54,789 nucleotides of DNA from Candidatus Saccharimonadota bacterium (GTDB lineage Bacteria > Patescibacteriota > Saccharimonadia > Saccharimonadales > Saccharimonadaceae): contig JAUMZA010000006.1 of assembly GCA_030528355.1 (NCBI GenBank), forward strand, positions 1-54,789, read 5' to 3'. Below are positions 15,036 through 24,191 of the stretch, piece after piece (the first letter of the stretch is position 1; each line of letters begins with the position of its first letter). The notes beneath the pieces were generated by a model, which was not told the origin of the DNA, did not search any database, and saw nothing but the letters and a program-made list of their open reading frames with translations. The position numbers and the translations under genes were made by a program.

Positions 15036-15110
15036 AGGGGCATAGTACAACGGCTAGTATAACGGTCTCCAAAACCGTAGATTGAGGTTCGATTCCTCAT
15101 GCCCCTGCCA
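15036..15110 (+). tRNA. trnW: tRNA-Trp (anticodon CCA)
   Basis: Acceptor AGGGGCA/TGCCCCT, discriminator G, and encoded CCA end. Anticodon arm ACGGT-CTCCAAA-ACCGT gives anticodon CCA; T arm has GGTTCGATTCC. A CCA anticodon reads only UGG, consistent with UGA remaining a stop. Confidence 0.95.
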
Positions 15111-15258
15111 GATTTCCGTCAATTTTTGTGGCGGTTTTTTATTGACTTGTGTCAGCTTTACCGTGAGCAATTTACTTGTTATAGTAAAGGTAATACTTAT
15201 CCAAAAATTCTCTTGCATAAGCATTTGCCTATAAAATGAATAATATTGTGAAAAAGAC

Positions 15259-15287
15259 TTGCACAAACCATAACCGTTTCTTATAAT
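15259..15287 (+). promoter_or_regulatory. Promoter of the alpha-glucan operon
   Basis: TTGCAC (15259-15264), 17-base spacer, TATAAT (15282-15287). The leader has AAGGAG at 15303, unusually far (33 bases) from the ATG, with a small GCGTA/TACGC palindrome between. From 15111 to 15258 nothing else is seen. Confidence 0.78.
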
Positions 15288-15341
15288 AAGAGCAAAGATA
15301 ACAAGGAGCGTAGTACGCTAGAATAGCTAGTGTAGATAGTT

Positions 15342-16565
15342 ATGAATATTTTAATGCTTGGGTGGGAGTTGCCACCGCACAACAGTGGCGGTCTTGGTGT
15401 GGCTTGTTACCATTTGTCGAAAGCATTGGCCGATCACGGGGCAAATATTGATTTTGTTATCCCCTATACTGCCGAACATCCTGATATTGACTTTATGAAC
15501 ATCCATTCGGTTACACCGCTAGCCCCGCTTGAACGCAATGGGCTTGGTGCGTATGATAGCCGCTCGGTGGCGCACAAAACGCTGGCTCAGGCTGAGATTG
15601 ATGACATGCGAGACATGCGCGGTATTCAGCGACGATACGTACGATACATTGAGCATTTCACGCAAGATCATCCAGTTGATGTAATTCATGCACACGATTG
15701 GCTCACGATGGAGGCTGGGGTGCGTGCGAAAGAGCTTACCAATGCTCCGTTAGTGGTACATGTGCACGCCACCGAGTTTGACCGCTCTGGCGAGCTAGGC
15801 GGCAACCCAATTGTGCACGAAATTGAGCAGCAGGCACTGTTGATGGCAGATAAAATCATCGCCGTAAGCCATATTACCAAGGCGATTATTGTGCAAAATT
15901 ATGGCATTCCAGCCGATAAGGTTGATGTGGTACATAACGCCATTGATGTGGAATCATTTGATAAAAGCTATCTGTATGACACCGCAACCTATCAATATCT
16001 TGAATCGCTTAAGGAGGAGGGGTATACGGTAGTGGCAACCATTACTCGCTTTACGGTACAAAAAGGATTGACGCATTTAATGTACGCCGCCAAAGCGGTG
16101 TGTGATAATTACGATAAGGTAGTTTTCTTGTTTGCGGGTGATGGCGAGCAACGCGATGAACTAATCGCCTTGGCCGCCAGGCTCGGTATTAGCAGTAAAA
16201 TTTTCTTTACGGGCTTTGTGCGTGGCCGCCGCTGGCGCGATGCCTATAGCGTGGCAGATATCTTTGTGATGAGCTCTGTGAGTGAACCATTTGGTTTGAC
16301 TGCACTCGAGGCTGCACACCACGATTGTAGTTTGATTATTAGTCGGCAATCTGGCGTGGGCGAAGTATTGCAGAGTATTTTTCGCTTTGATTTTTGGGAT
16401 ACGCAGTTGCTGGCGGATCAAATCCTGGGGCTAGCCACTTCCCCTGCCCTGCTGGCACAAATGAAAGCCAATGTAAAACAAGAGTACGCTCGCCTTTCGT
16501 GGCATGATGTGGGGCAAGTATGCTTGGATATTTATCGTGCCACCCAACAGAGGAGGAATACGTGA
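15342..16565 (+). CDS. Family 4 glycosyltransferase, glycogen-synthase-like (407 aa)
   Basis: GT-B fold enzyme. The N-terminal donor/acceptor motif GWELPPHNSGGLGVACYHL is that of ADP- or UDP-glucose alpha-glucan synthases, and HAHDW follows near residue 117. The C-terminal domain has TRFTVQKGLTHLMYA, FLFAGDGEQRDEL, and the EX7E motif SEPFGLTALEAA. It heads a four-gene operon with glycan hydrolases, which supports a role in making an alpha-1,4-glucan store or surface glycan. Stop and next start overlap (TGATG). Confidence 0.9.
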   Translation: MNILMLGWELPPHNSGGLGVACYHLSKALADHGANIDFVIPYTAEHPDIDFMNIHSVTPLAPLERNGLGAYDSRSVAHKTLAQAEIDDMRDMRGIQRRYVRYIEHFTQDHPVDVIHAHDWLTMEAGVRAKELTNAPLVVHVHATEFDRSGELGGNPIVHEIEQQALLMADKIIAVSHITKAIIVQNYGIPADKVDVVHNAIDVESFDKSYLYDTATYQYLESLKEEGYTVVATITRFTVQKGLTHLMYAAKAVCDNYDKVVFLFAGDGEQRDELIALAARLGISSKIFFTGFVRGRRWRDAYSVADIFVMSSVSEPFGLTALEAAHHDCSLIISRQSGVGEVLQSIFRFDFWDTQLLADQILGLATSPALLAQMKANVKQEYARLSWHDVGQVCLDIYRATQQRRNT

Positions 16566-17776
16566 TGAGCAAATCAGCTGTAGTGTATTTACATTTACAT
16601 CAACCGTATCGCATTAAGACATACACTATTTTTGATGCCGCCCACGATCATCAATATTTTAACGATAAAAGCGATAGTGATTTTAACAATGGTCGTGTTT
16701 TTATGCGGATTGCTGATGAATCGTATCGCCCGATGCTTGCACTATTGCGACGCTTGTTGGCACAGCATCGTGAGTTTCGCATCTCGCTCAGCATTACGGG
16801 TACATTTCTTGAGCAGGCTGCCGAATACGCCCCGGATATCATCGATACACTCAAGGATATTGTAGCTACTGGGCGAGTTGAGATTTTGGGTGAAACCTAC
16901 TACCATTCGTTGGCATTCTTTTATAGCAAGCCAGAGTTTGAACGGCAAGTAGCACTGCACCGTTCGGCAATTGCCGCAACCTTTGGCGTCACGCCGACCG
17001 TCTTTCGTAATACCGAACTCGCCTATAACGATGAGCTAGCTCGCTGGGTAGACGAACAGGGCTATAAGGGTATTCTTGCAGAAGGCTGGGATAAGGTGCT
17101 TGACTGGCGAAGTCCGAACCATGTCTACACAGCCGCTGGTACGCAAAATCTTAAGTTGCTTTTAAAGAATTATCGCCTGAGTGATGATATTGCGTTTCGG
17201 TTTAGCAACCAAGCGTGGTCGGAGTGGCCGCTGACGGCACATAAATTTGTAAAATGGGCTAATCATAATTCGCCAGGCAGTCGCATTGTAAACCTGTTTA
17301 TGGATTTTGAAACGTTTGGTGAGCATCAATCAGCCGATACTGGTATTTTTAACTTCTTTGATCATTTTGTGACATTGTGGCTAAAAACACCAGGTAATGA
17401 TTTCCAGACTGTTTCTGGTGCGATGGATACATATGAAGCCGAGGGAGAAATCAGCATGCCACATACGGTAACCTGGGCAGATAGCGAGCGTGATTTAAGT
17501 GCCTGGAACGGTAATGATCTACAAAAAGAATCGATTCGCTACGTGTATAGCCTTGAAAAAGATGTACTGCAAACCGAAGATGAAAACCTGATTCGTGATT
17601 GGCGATGCCTGCTGGTGTCTGACTTGACGTACTATATGGCGACTAAAACCGCTGACGATGCTCATGTACATGGCTATTTTAGCCCATACACATCACCGTA
17701 CGATGCATTTCTTTCGTACATGAATACCGTACGAGATATCCGCTGGCGGATTATGCAGTATCGAAAGGGGCTGTAG
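16565..17776 (+). CDS. Glycoside hydrolase family 57 protein (403 aa)
   Basis: GH57 enzymes are alpha-amylases, branching enzymes or 4-alpha-glucanotransferases. Typical blocks are YLHLHQPYR at the start, ILGETYYHSLAF, FRNTELAYND (the expected nucleophile Glu) and MDFETFGEHQ (the acid/base Asp region). The length, about 400 aa, is that of the compact AmyC-like amylase group rather than the longer branching enzymes. The ATG at 16565 is chosen because GAGGAAT precedes it and it overlaps the previous stop. Works with the flanking GT4 and GH15-like proteins. Confidence 0.92.
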   Translation: MSKSAVVYLHLHQPYRIKTYTIFDAAHDHQYFNDKSDSDFNNGRVFMRIADESYRPMLALLRRLLAQHREFRISLSITGTFLEQAAEYAPDIIDTLKDIVATGRVEILGETYYHSLAFFYSKPEFERQVALHRSAIAATFGVTPTVFRNTELAYNDELARWVDEQGYKGILAEGWDKVLDWRSPNHVYTAAGTQNLKLLLKNYRLSDDIAFRFSNQAWSEWPLTAHKFVKWANHNSPGSRIVNLFMDFETFGEHQSADTGIFNFFDHFVTLWLKTPGNDFQTVSGAMDTYEAEGEISMPHTVTWADSERDLSAWNGNDLQKESIRYVYSLEKDVLQTEDENLIRDWRCLLVSDLTYYMATKTADDAHVHGYFSPYTSPYDAFLSYMNTVRDIRWRIMQYRKGL

Positions 17777-17782
17777 CCTACT

Positions 17783-19447
17783 ATGTCGCACACTGTTGCC
17801 AACGGAACATTGTTCGCTTGTGTTGACGTGCGTGGGCAGCTGTGCGATGTGTATGCAATGTCACCCGAGGGCGAGCTACAAAACTATACGCCAGGTGCGG
17901 CAGTGAGGCACAGAATTGGGGTGTGGATAGATGGAGTATATAGCTGGCTGGATGATGCTGATTGGCAGGTGCGGCAAACTGCTTCGCAAACCTCGCTGTC
18001 GGTACATACTACTGCAACTAACACCGTACTAGGCGTGCAGTTAGCTATTACTACCGCAGTCGATTGCCGAGACGCAATTATATTGCGTGAATTTCACCTC
18101 ACTAATCTTATGCAAAATGCTCGTACAGTGCGGCTCTTTTTGCATCAGGCTTTTGTGCTGGGTGATGGTAAGCTTACCGATGATACAGTGCAGCTTATTC
18201 CTCATCATCAAGCTGTAGTGCAATATAATGGTAGCACTACCTTTGCAGTCGGAGCTCGTGTGGATGGGGGTTTGTTTTCGGAATACGCAGTCGGTATGTT
18301 TGGCACTGGGCATTATGAAGGCACTTGGCGAGATGCAGAAGATGGTAGGCTTGATGGTGGTTTGGCCGAAACTGGCAAGGTTGATAGCACTCTACAGCTT
18401 GATTGTACGCTGCAGCCGCAAGGTGTGGCAATGATGGAATATTGGCTTGTGCAGGCGGATTCTATTGCTGGTGCGTTGCAATTGCATAGTCGTATGGTGG
18501 CTACTACCGTTGCAAAACGATTAGCTGCAACTACGGTTGCTTGGCGGCGTTGGCTACGCCCTGCAACTGCTCGTCTAGCCGTATGCGCCCCAAAGCAACA
18601 AACCGAGCTATTACAGAGTCTACTGCCCATTGCTGCTCGCATCACTACGCAGGGTACGGTTATGACCGAACTTTCTGGTTTGCAGCGTACGGCATACTGT
18701 CGGCCGTATCATGCAGCAAAAGCGTTAATGCCGCTGGTGGAGCTAGGCTACACAAAAGAACCGCTTGCCTTTTTTACAACCTGCAGTCGCTCTCTGCAGA
18801 CTAACGGCTATCTGCCTGCTGCTATTACGAGTGATGGTTCGCCTGGGCCGGGTGCTTTGCTGCGAACCTGTGAAGCGCCTTACGCGGTGGATTATGTGTT
18901 GGGCATGGCGGCAACTATCCAGCTGACGTATTGCTACTGCCTAAAGCATATCCGTACTGCCCCGCTCGCTACATTGTATAAGGATTTGATTGCTCCGCTT
19001 GCCACGGCTTTATCTCGCACTGCCGAGCTGGATATGTGTAATCCGCCTGCAACAGGCTATTGTGTACATTCGCTCGACACTATTGAAGCTCGCCTGCTAG
19101 TGCGAATCGCCCTGGAGTCTGCGACCGCCCTAGCAGAGCGTCTGCACGACGATGCTGCGGCTGTTGCGTGGCGTATGGCTGCCGAGGATATTCCACAGCA
19201 GCCGCTATGTCACGATATTGCGTACGACGAAGCCGACACTCACGCTACCATCTGGAAGGCTCGCCAGTACATTAGTGATGGTCGCCTAGCAGAGGCGCGG
19301 GCGTTGCTTGATCAGCTTACCAATTATCTACATACACACGGCTATATAGCGGATAGATTGATTGATGGGCAGCCAATCAGTGTGGCCACCCAGGGTGAGT
19401 ATGCCGCCACGCTGCTCGCACTTGCCCAGGCAAGGAGGAAACGCTAA
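17783..19447 (+). CDS. Divergent GH15-like (glucoamylase-related) protein (554 aa)
   Basis: The N-terminal 230 residues match the beta-sandwich of prokaryotic glucoamylases (NGTLFACVDVRGQLCDVY, HRIGVWIDGVYSWLDD, TTATNTVLGVQLAI, LREFHLTNLMQNARTV). The alpha/alpha-barrel part is strongly changed: the usual WPRDA substrate motif appears as YCRPYHAAKAL, and I do not find the catalytic Glu pair in the usual context; DGSPGPGAL remains. It may be an altered-specificity or non-catalytic glucan-binding relative. It follows the GH57 gene by 6 bases and is coupled to the next gene. Confidence 0.78.
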   Translation: MSHTVANGTLFACVDVRGQLCDVYAMSPEGELQNYTPGAAVRHRIGVWIDGVYSWLDDADWQVRQTASQTSLSVHTTATNTVLGVQLAITTAVDCRDAIILREFHLTNLMQNARTVRLFLHQAFVLGDGKLTDDTVQLIPHHQAVVQYNGSTTFAVGARVDGGLFSEYAVGMFGTGHYEGTWRDAEDGRLDGGLAETGKVDSTLQLDCTLQPQGVAMMEYWLVQADSIAGALQLHSRMVATTVAKRLAATTVAWRRWLRPATARLAVCAPKQQTELLQSLLPIAARITTQGTVMTELSGLQRTAYCRPYHAAKALMPLVELGYTKEPLAFFTTCSRSLQTNGYLPAAITSDGSPGPGALLRTCEAPYAVDYVLGMAATIQLTYCYCLKHIRTAPLATLYKDLIAPLATALSRTAELDMCNPPATGYCVHSLDTIEARLLVRIALESATALAERLHDDAAAVAWRMAAEDIPQQPLCHDIAYDEADTHATIWKARQYISDGRLAEARALLDQLTNYLHTHGYIADRLIDGQPISVATQGEYAATLLALAQARRKR

Positions 19448-20070
19448 TGCCTCGCCAGATAGTGCAGTCGCTGCAGCGTTCGGCTGCGATTAAGCAAGCC
19501 TTTATACAGCATACCGAAACAGTACAGTCGCTCTACATTGGGCGGCGACATATCAAGGCAGTGTGTCTGCCAGTACGTGGCTTCACTGCTTCTTGTTCGC
19601 ATAAGGATTTACATTGTTGTGTGGGGAGCTTTTTAGGGCATGAATATAGTTTGGTGTATCGTGAAGATGACGATGCGTCGTTTGTGATTGTTGATATCGA
19701 GCTGCCAATTCAGCAGCCACTGCATCACTTTTTCATCATACCAACGGATTTGCCTCGACCATTGTTTGATCGCATCATGCTGCTGCACTCGCATCATCGC
19801 CACGTGCCACTTGCCAAGGGCAAGGGGTGTTCCCTGGCATTTTTACAGCAATATTCGGCCTTGGCACGCCCAGAACATTTTCTCACCACTGCCGCTATCA
19901 TCACAAGCACGCTCGCACACTATATTGAAATTATCAAACAGCCGTATATTTACGAACTGCACGGCAAGCATCTGTACGTGTATGCGTACGATAGCACCTT
20001 GCCTACTCGCCGCACGCTTGATGCCCAGGTAAGTGCCGCAAGTGTTATCGCAAATGCGTTAGTAACTTAG
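19447..20070 (+). CDS. Unknown protein, last gene of the alpha-glucan operon (207 aa)
   Basis: Family not recognised. It begins in a TAATG overlap with the GH15-like gene after AAGGAGG. The sequence is mixed alpha/beta, rich in His and Tyr (LLHSHHRHVP, YIYELHGKHLYVYAYD), with no signal or membrane helix. Position suggests a role in glucan metabolism, for example a small glycan-binding or regulatory protein, but nothing in the sequence shows a reaction. Confidence 0.7.
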   Translation: MPRQIVQSLQRSAAIKQAFIQHTETVQSLYIGRRHIKAVCLPVRGFTASCSHKDLHCCVGSFLGHEYSLVYREDDDASFVIVDIELPIQQPLHHFFIIPTDLPRPLFDRIMLLHSHHRHVPLAKGKGCSLAFLQQYSALARPEHFLTTAAIITSTLAHYIEIIKQPYIYELHGKHLYVYAYDSTLPTRRTLDAQVSAASVIANALVT

Positions 20071-20153
20071 TAAGGTATGATTTTGGTGCTTGTAACTGGT
20101 GGTTTAACTGCGAGCTTTACTTTGTTGATGGTGGGGTGACGAGACGACAACAA

Positions 20154-20182
20154 TAAAAACCACCCCAACGAGGGGGCGGTTT
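20154..20182 (-). terminator. Bidirectional terminator between the glucan operon and rpmG
   Basis: AAAACCACCCC and GGGGGCGGTTTT pair with one mismatch around the loop AACGA. U-runs exist on both strands (TTTTT on minus, TTTTAT on plus). Confidence 0.8.
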
Positions 20183-20193
20183 TATAATAATGA

Positions 20194-20400
20194 TTAGCTC
20201 TTGCGCTTCTTTACTTCGTTGCGGCCAAGATTCTTCTTGGTTTCGGTGTAAATCGCATGCTTCTTTGCAATTGGGTCGTATTTACGCAACTCAAGCTTTT
20301 CGGTGGTGTTTTGCGTATTTTTTGTGGTGTAGTAGGTACGATGATTGCTCAAGCTACTTACCAAACCAACCAACTTTCGCTTTGTATTCTTCTTTGCCAT
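20194..20400 (-). CDS. rpmG: 50S ribosomal protein L33
   Basis: Small protein of the large subunit near the E site. Family pattern [20 protein letters not shown] and [16 protein letters not shown]. The zinc-binding CxxC pairs of the Cys+ type are absent (no cysteine in the 68 residues). It is slightly longer than the usual 50-55 aa, with an N-terminal extension ([17 protein letters not shown]). Single gene with its own TATAAT box near 20440. Confidence 0.92.
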   Translation of the reverse strand: MAKKNTKRKLVGLVSSLSNHRTYYTTKNTQNTTEKLELRKYDPIAKKHAIYTETKKNLGRNEVKKRKS

Positions 20401-20509
20401 CTCTCTAACTCGTTAACTTTTTATTAAACGTCTTGATTGATTATAGCATAGCATGGCCAAAAATACTAGTATTTTTGCAATTCTTGTGCATACCGGGTAG
20501 CTAGGTTAG

Positions 20510-21004
20510 CTAACGGTAATTGGTAAAGGCAAGCGGAAAGTCAAAGTCTGCGGCTTTAAGGGTGGCAATTACTGCCTGTAGCTCGTCTTTACTGTTTGAG
20601 GTGCAGCGTACGCTATCGCCTTGAATTTGTGCTTTTACCTTCGGATGTGATTCTTTGAGTAGTTTGGTGATCTTTTTCGCATTATCTTGGCTTAGTCCAT
20701 CCTTAAACGGCACATCCTGCCAGGCGCGCAGATTGGCGGCGTTGTGGGCGCCGCTTAAATCAAGCACTTTGCTGGTCATGCCACGCTTTGCAAGCTGTTT
20801 GCCGATCATGTCAATGATGGTTTGCACCTGAAACTCATCCGCCCCAATCACCTTAAAGCCTTTTTTGTCGGCCAGCCATTCAATATCGGCTGGCGTACCC
20901 TTAAAGTCAAAGCGGTTTGCAATTTCGCGCAGAGTAAGTTGATGCACATTATTCATCTCTGCCTTGTCGAACGTACTTTCAATATCAAAACTAAAATTTG
21001 CCAT
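20510..21004 (-). CDS. yajQ: YajQ family nucleotide-binding protein
   Basis: 164 aa. Start MANFSFDIESTFDKAEMNNV matches the YajQ (UPF0234) signature, followed by EIANRFDFKGT, GAHNAANLRAWQDV and KVKAQIQGDSVRCTS. Two RRM-like folds; in some bacteria the family binds cyclic-di-GMP and acts with a transcription factor. GGAGAT lies before the ATG. Stands alone. Confidence 0.95.
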   Translation of the reverse strand: MANFSFDIESTFDKAEMNNVHQLTLREIANRFDFKGTPADIEWLADKKGFKVIGADEFQVQTIIDMIGKQLAKRGMTSKVLDLSGAHNAANLRAWQDVPFKDGLSQDNAKKITKLLKESHPKVKAQIQGDSVRCTSNSKDELQAVIATLKAADFDFPLAFTNYR

Positions 21005-21063
21005 ACTATCTCCTTTTATTTCATTATAGCAAATTTTTATCGCCTGTTCTTTTCAATGTAAAG

Positions 21064-22326
21064 TTACAGGTTTTTCTTTGGCAGCTCATTAAACATTGCC
21101 GTCATGGTCGGGTTGTTGCGAGTAAGCCGCTTCACGGTGACATCTTGAATTTTATTATTCGCTAGGCGTAGATTATTTTCAGATGAAAGCAGCTCGCTTT
21201 TAGTTTTTTCAAGCAGCTTGATGGTTTTATCAATATCATCAATCGCTGCCTTAAATTTGCGGCCGGCCAGTTCGTAGTTTCGATCAAAGCCTTGCTTAAA
21301 GGTTTCGAGTTTTTGCTCAAAATTGGTAATATCAATATTTTGATTTCGCACCAGCTGAAGCTCGGCTTTGTATTGCATGGCATTGCGAGCAGCGTTGCGT
21401 AAAATGGTAATCATCGCAATAAAAAACTGCGGCCGCACTACATACATTTTTTCGTAAGCGTACGATACATCAGTGATGCCGCTATATAATTCGCTGTCAG
21501 ATTCTAGCATACTCACCAGCACGGCATATTCACAGCCGCTTTTGGTACGGTCTTGATCGAGCTTTTTGAAATGGTCTTCGTTGCGTTTTTTGTTTGATGA
21601 ATTGTCGGCTTCGTTCTTCATCTCAAACATGATAGAAAGCAGCTCATTGCCATGTTCGTCGGTTTCACGATACACGTAATCGCCCTTTGTGCCTGTAGTA
21701 GACGTGTCGTTATCTTTGCCAAAATACGCTCGAGTAAACGCCCCATTCGATTGCCATTGCCGAAACGCCACCTCGCAGTGCTGCTCAAGGCTTTCACCTA
21801 GTAGTTTAACCGACTGCTTGGCCTTAAAATCTTTATACTGGGCGATTTGCTCGTCCTTCATCTTAAGTTGCGATTCGTATGTGTCACGCAGGCTTACTTC
21901 CCGTAGTTTTTGCTCGGAATCTTTGGCAGATAATTTACCGGCTAGCTCATCACGTTCTTTTTCAATAGCGTTGATCGCCTCGGTGACAGCCAGTCGCTTT
22001 TCGGTCTCCTTGGCAGTCAGCTCGGTTTTAAGCTTGGTGATTTCGGCCTCTTTTTGGGAGAGTTCTTGCCTAATATTCGCAGCCGCTAATTCAGCCGCAC
22101 TCGCCTTTTCGGATTGTAATTTTGCAATTTCGGCATCTTTTTTTGAAATATCTTCATTAGCTTCGTTTTTTACTTTGGCAACCGCTAATTTTACTTCTGT
22201 ATCAATCCTGGCATGTAATTCTTTAGCGAATTCACTATCTCGCACCTGCTTTAAAATGTCGGCAAAGGCTGTGTCATCAACCTTAAATGCTTTTTTACAA
22301 TGTGGGCAAATAATTTCGTTATTCAT
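21064..22326 (-). CDS. DUF2130 protein with long coiled coil (420 aa)
   Basis: Begins with half of a zinc ribbon (ICPHCKKAF), then a long charged coiled coil (about 45-165), then a globular domain with KGDYVYRE...IMFEMKNEAD, which fits the D..E-x-K pattern of PD-(D/E)xK nucleases suggested for this family, and a second coil at the C-terminus. Family function is unknown. AAAAGGGAGGGG lies before the ATG. It is just downstream of the tRNA-Tyr/Thr pair but separated from it by a terminator. Confidence 0.85.
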   Translation of the reverse strand: MNNEIICPHCKKAFKVDDTAFADILKQVRDSEFAKELHARIDTEVKLAVAKVKNEANEDISKKDAEIAKLQSEKASAAELAAANIRQELSQKEAEITKLKTELTAKETEKRLAVTEAINAIEKERDELAGKLSAKDSEQKLREVSLRDTYESQLKMKDEQIAQYKDFKAKQSVKLLGESLEQHCEVAFRQWQSNGAFTRAYFGKDNDTSTTGTKGDYVYRETDEHGNELLSIMFEMKNEADNSSNKKRNEDHFKKLDQDRTKSGCEYAVLVSMLESDSELYSGITDVSYAYEKMYVVRPQFFIAMITILRNAARNAMQYKAELQLVRNQNIDITNFEQKLETFKQGFDRNYELAGRKFKAAIDDIDKTIKLLEKTKSELLSSENNLRLANNKIQDVTVKRLTRNNPTMTAMFNELPKKNL

Positions 22327-22370
22327 ACTATCCCCTCCCTTTTAGGGTTTTCTATTTATTAAATATAACA

Positions 22371-22402
22371 TAAAATAAAATCGCCCTAAAATAAGAGCGA
22401 TT
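22371..22402 (-). terminator. Terminator of the tRNA-Thr/tRNA-Tyr operon
   Basis: Minus strand AATCGCTCT/AGGGCGATT (22394-22402 with 22379-22387), loop of 6, then TTATTTTATG. Confidence 0.8.
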
Positions 22403-22413
22403 TATCTACAATT

Positions 22414-22498
22414 TGGTGCTGGAAGTAGGACTCGAACCTACGAAGCCTTACGGCGGGAGATTTACAGTCTCCTGTGATTGCCACTACACGATTCCAGC
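22414..22498 (-). tRNA. trnY: tRNA-Tyr (anticodon GTA)
   Basis: Acceptor GCTGGAA/TTCCAGC, discriminator A, encoded CCA. Anticodon stem GGAGA with loop CTGTAAA gives GTA. The long variable arm of 85 bases total fits Tyr. Confidence 0.95.
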
Positions 22499-22504
22499 GT
22501 GTTA

Positions 22505-22581
22505 TGGAGCCGCTTCAGGGACTCGAACCCAGGACCTGCTGTTTACAAAACAGCTGCTCTAACCAACTGAGCTAAAGCGGC
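22505..22581 (-). tRNA. trnT: tRNA-Thr (anticodon TGT)
   Basis: Acceptor GCCGCTT/AAGCGGC, discriminator T, encoded CCA. Anticodon arm GCTGT-TTTGTAA-ACAGC gives TGT. It is co-transcribed with tRNA-Tyr, 6 bases away. Confidence 0.95.
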
Positions 22582-22590
22582 ATAATTAAC

Positions 22591-22619
22591 ATTGTAGCAG
22601 ATGATACGTAGTTACGCAA
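22591..22619 (-). promoter_or_regulatory. Promoter of tRNA-Thr/tRNA-Tyr
   Basis: Minus strand TTGCGT (22614-22619), 17-base spacer, TACAAT (22591-22596). Confidence 0.8.
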
Positions 22620-22656
22620 TAATAATACGTGGTATTTTCTAGGAGAATACACCATA

Positions 22657-22685
22657 TTGACTATATGCATAAAAAATGTTACAAT
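22657..22685 (+). promoter_or_regulatory. Promoter of the 22692 gene (leaderless)
   Basis: TTGACT (22657-22662), 17-base spacer, TACAAT (22680-22685), then 6 bases to the ATG, so transcription should start at the initiation codon. Confidence 0.78.
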
Positions 22686-22691
22686 AGATAT

Positions 22692-22997
22692 ATGAGTACT
22701 GTTATTTCAAAGCTGCTTTCGGAGTGGAGCCGCAATTATAATGATCGACAAAAACTACAGCATGTATATCTTTCGGTGGCTGCTGCACTGCTGCTAACCG
22801 CTGGGGTGATCGGGCTTATTAGCTATGATACGGGGCAAAAGTTGCTGATTATTGCAATTGTAAGCATTTTTATTTTTATTGCCAACTCTGTAGCCTGGGC
22901 ATTGCTGCATACGTTCGTCATTGCACGTCTGGGTGATACAGAAGATGCGCAGCCAGAGGTTGTCAAAAAGCCTGTTCGCACTCGCAAAACAAAATAA
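22692..22997 (+). CDS. Small two-helix membrane protein (101 aa)
   Basis: The ATG at 22692 is chosen because it lies 7 bases after a consensus -10 box; an upstream start at 22629 would overlap the promoter. Two membrane helices (VYLSVAAALLLTAGVIGLI and LIIAIVSIFIFIANSVAWALL) and a basic C-terminal tail (KKPVRTRKTK). Family unknown. It is followed 44 bases later by tRNA-Thr(GGT). Confidence 0.72.
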   Translation: MSTVISKLLSEWSRNYNDRQKLQHVYLSVAAALLLTAGVIGLISYDTGQKLLIIAIVSIFIFIANSVAWALLHTFVIARLGDTEDAQPEVVKKPVRTRKTK

Positions 22998-23041
22998 GCC
23001 TAGTGTTTTGTGCGCTGATATGTTACAATAGCTAGGTACAC

Positions 23042-23117
<76 letters not shown>

Positions 23118-23139
23118 GAATAGATTTTTAAGAAAGTCA

Positions 23140-23164
23140 CCGCCCTTCAGTAGGGCGGATTTTC
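23140..23164 (+). terminator. Terminator of tRNA-Thr(GGT)
   Basis: Stem CCGCCCT/AGGGCGG (23140-23146 with 23152-23158), loop TCAGT, then ATTTTCT. Confidence 0.88.
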
Positions 23165-23200
23165 TCAAGTAAGGTATATCCTATGGATAAACTCCAGCAT

Positions 23201-24118
23201 TTATATAAGTCTTATCGGAATTCCGTCTTTGTCTCTTTCTAGCGTATAGCGTTTTTCTGAGCAATCCATGAACCGTATCCGAAGACTGTTACGATTTTGC
23301 GAGCAGACTGCTGCAATATCATTACGACCCAGGAGTTTTTCATTCCTAGAGTTGATAAGTATGCCAGTTTTTTCATCACCGTGCATATCTGTATCACCAA
23401 CTCTGTAGAGAAACTCCCCTTCTATATCAACATATCCATACTGCGGGATGATAATATCCTTGCAGGTATTTAGATTAAATACGCCCATTTTAAGATGATT
23501 GGGGCTATAGTAGCCACGAATCGATCCGCCAATTACTGAAATAACCTGGCCGTACTCATCCTCATCAAAATAACCAAAATCTGAATACCCCTTGCTTTTA
23601 TTAACGAGACACTCCCCTGTGCTTGCATTGATTAGCTCGCAGGTAGCATGCTTGTAATCCATAATCTTAACAATCAAGTCCTTTCTGTTTTCATGCGATA
23701 TGTCACAGACATGCTGATGGCGGCAATCAACTACTTCATTGTTATGTCGATCAACAACACCCCAAAGATCTTTTTCGTACCAGTAGCCACTATACCCCTT
23801 ACCTTCGTGCTGCCAGTTATTGCGGTATTCCCAGTTGCCTTTGGCAACTATCGCTCGCCCATCTTTGAACGGAAACGCAAATAGGTATTGAGGTTTAATA
23901 ATAAAATCATCGCTGTTATTAACAGCACCCCATATGCCAGCCGGGTACTCGGTATCTAAATGGAAAGCCGGCTTGTATATTCCGTCATAGCTGCATTCAT
24001 CTGGGTCAATTGTACTGACCAGTCGAGGTTGGCTTTTATCTCTTTTCCATATCTCCTCGTATCCTGCAAGAGAGAACAGATCAATGCCTTTTTGTTTAGA
24101 TAATTCTATTAACTTCAT
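23201..24118 (-). CDS. WG-repeat protein (305 aa)
   Basis: Repeats of the WG type, seen as GIWGAVNNSDDFIIKPQY, GRAIVAKG and LWGVVDRHNNEVVDCR, followed by a tail of more divergent repeats (MGVFNLNTCKDIIIPQY). Such repeats form beta structures in proteins of unclear function, often near the cell surface; no signal peptide is seen here. The segment has lower GC than its neighbours (many AAT, ATA, TAT codons), which may mean recent acquisition. Alone, without a clear ribosome site. Confidence 0.78.
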   Translation of the reverse strand: MKLIELSKQKGIDLFSLAGYEEIWKRDKSQPRLVSTIDPDECSYDGIYKPAFHLDTEYPAGIWGAVNNSDDFIIKPQYLFAFPFKDGRAIVAKGNWEYRNNWQHEGKGYSGYWYEKDLWGVVDRHNNEVVDCRHQHVCDISHENRKDLIVKIMDYKHATCELINASTGECLVNKSKGYSDFGYFDEDEYGQVISVIGGSIRGYYSPNHLKMGVFNLNTCKDIIIPQYGYVDIEGEFLYRVGDTDMHGDEKTGILINSRNEKLLGRNDIAAVCSQNRNSLRIRFMDCSEKRYTLERDKDGIPIRLI

Positions 24119-24191
24119 GCGTATACCCCATCAAAAACTAATGACTAGCAATTGCCGTTCTGATAGCATTTTGTTATATTACGCACGCCCT

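Noticed and set aside
21689-22345. 218-aa Ser/Ala-rich plus-strand frame
   Set aside because: Shadow of the coiled-coil codons of the DUF2130 gene on the other strand.
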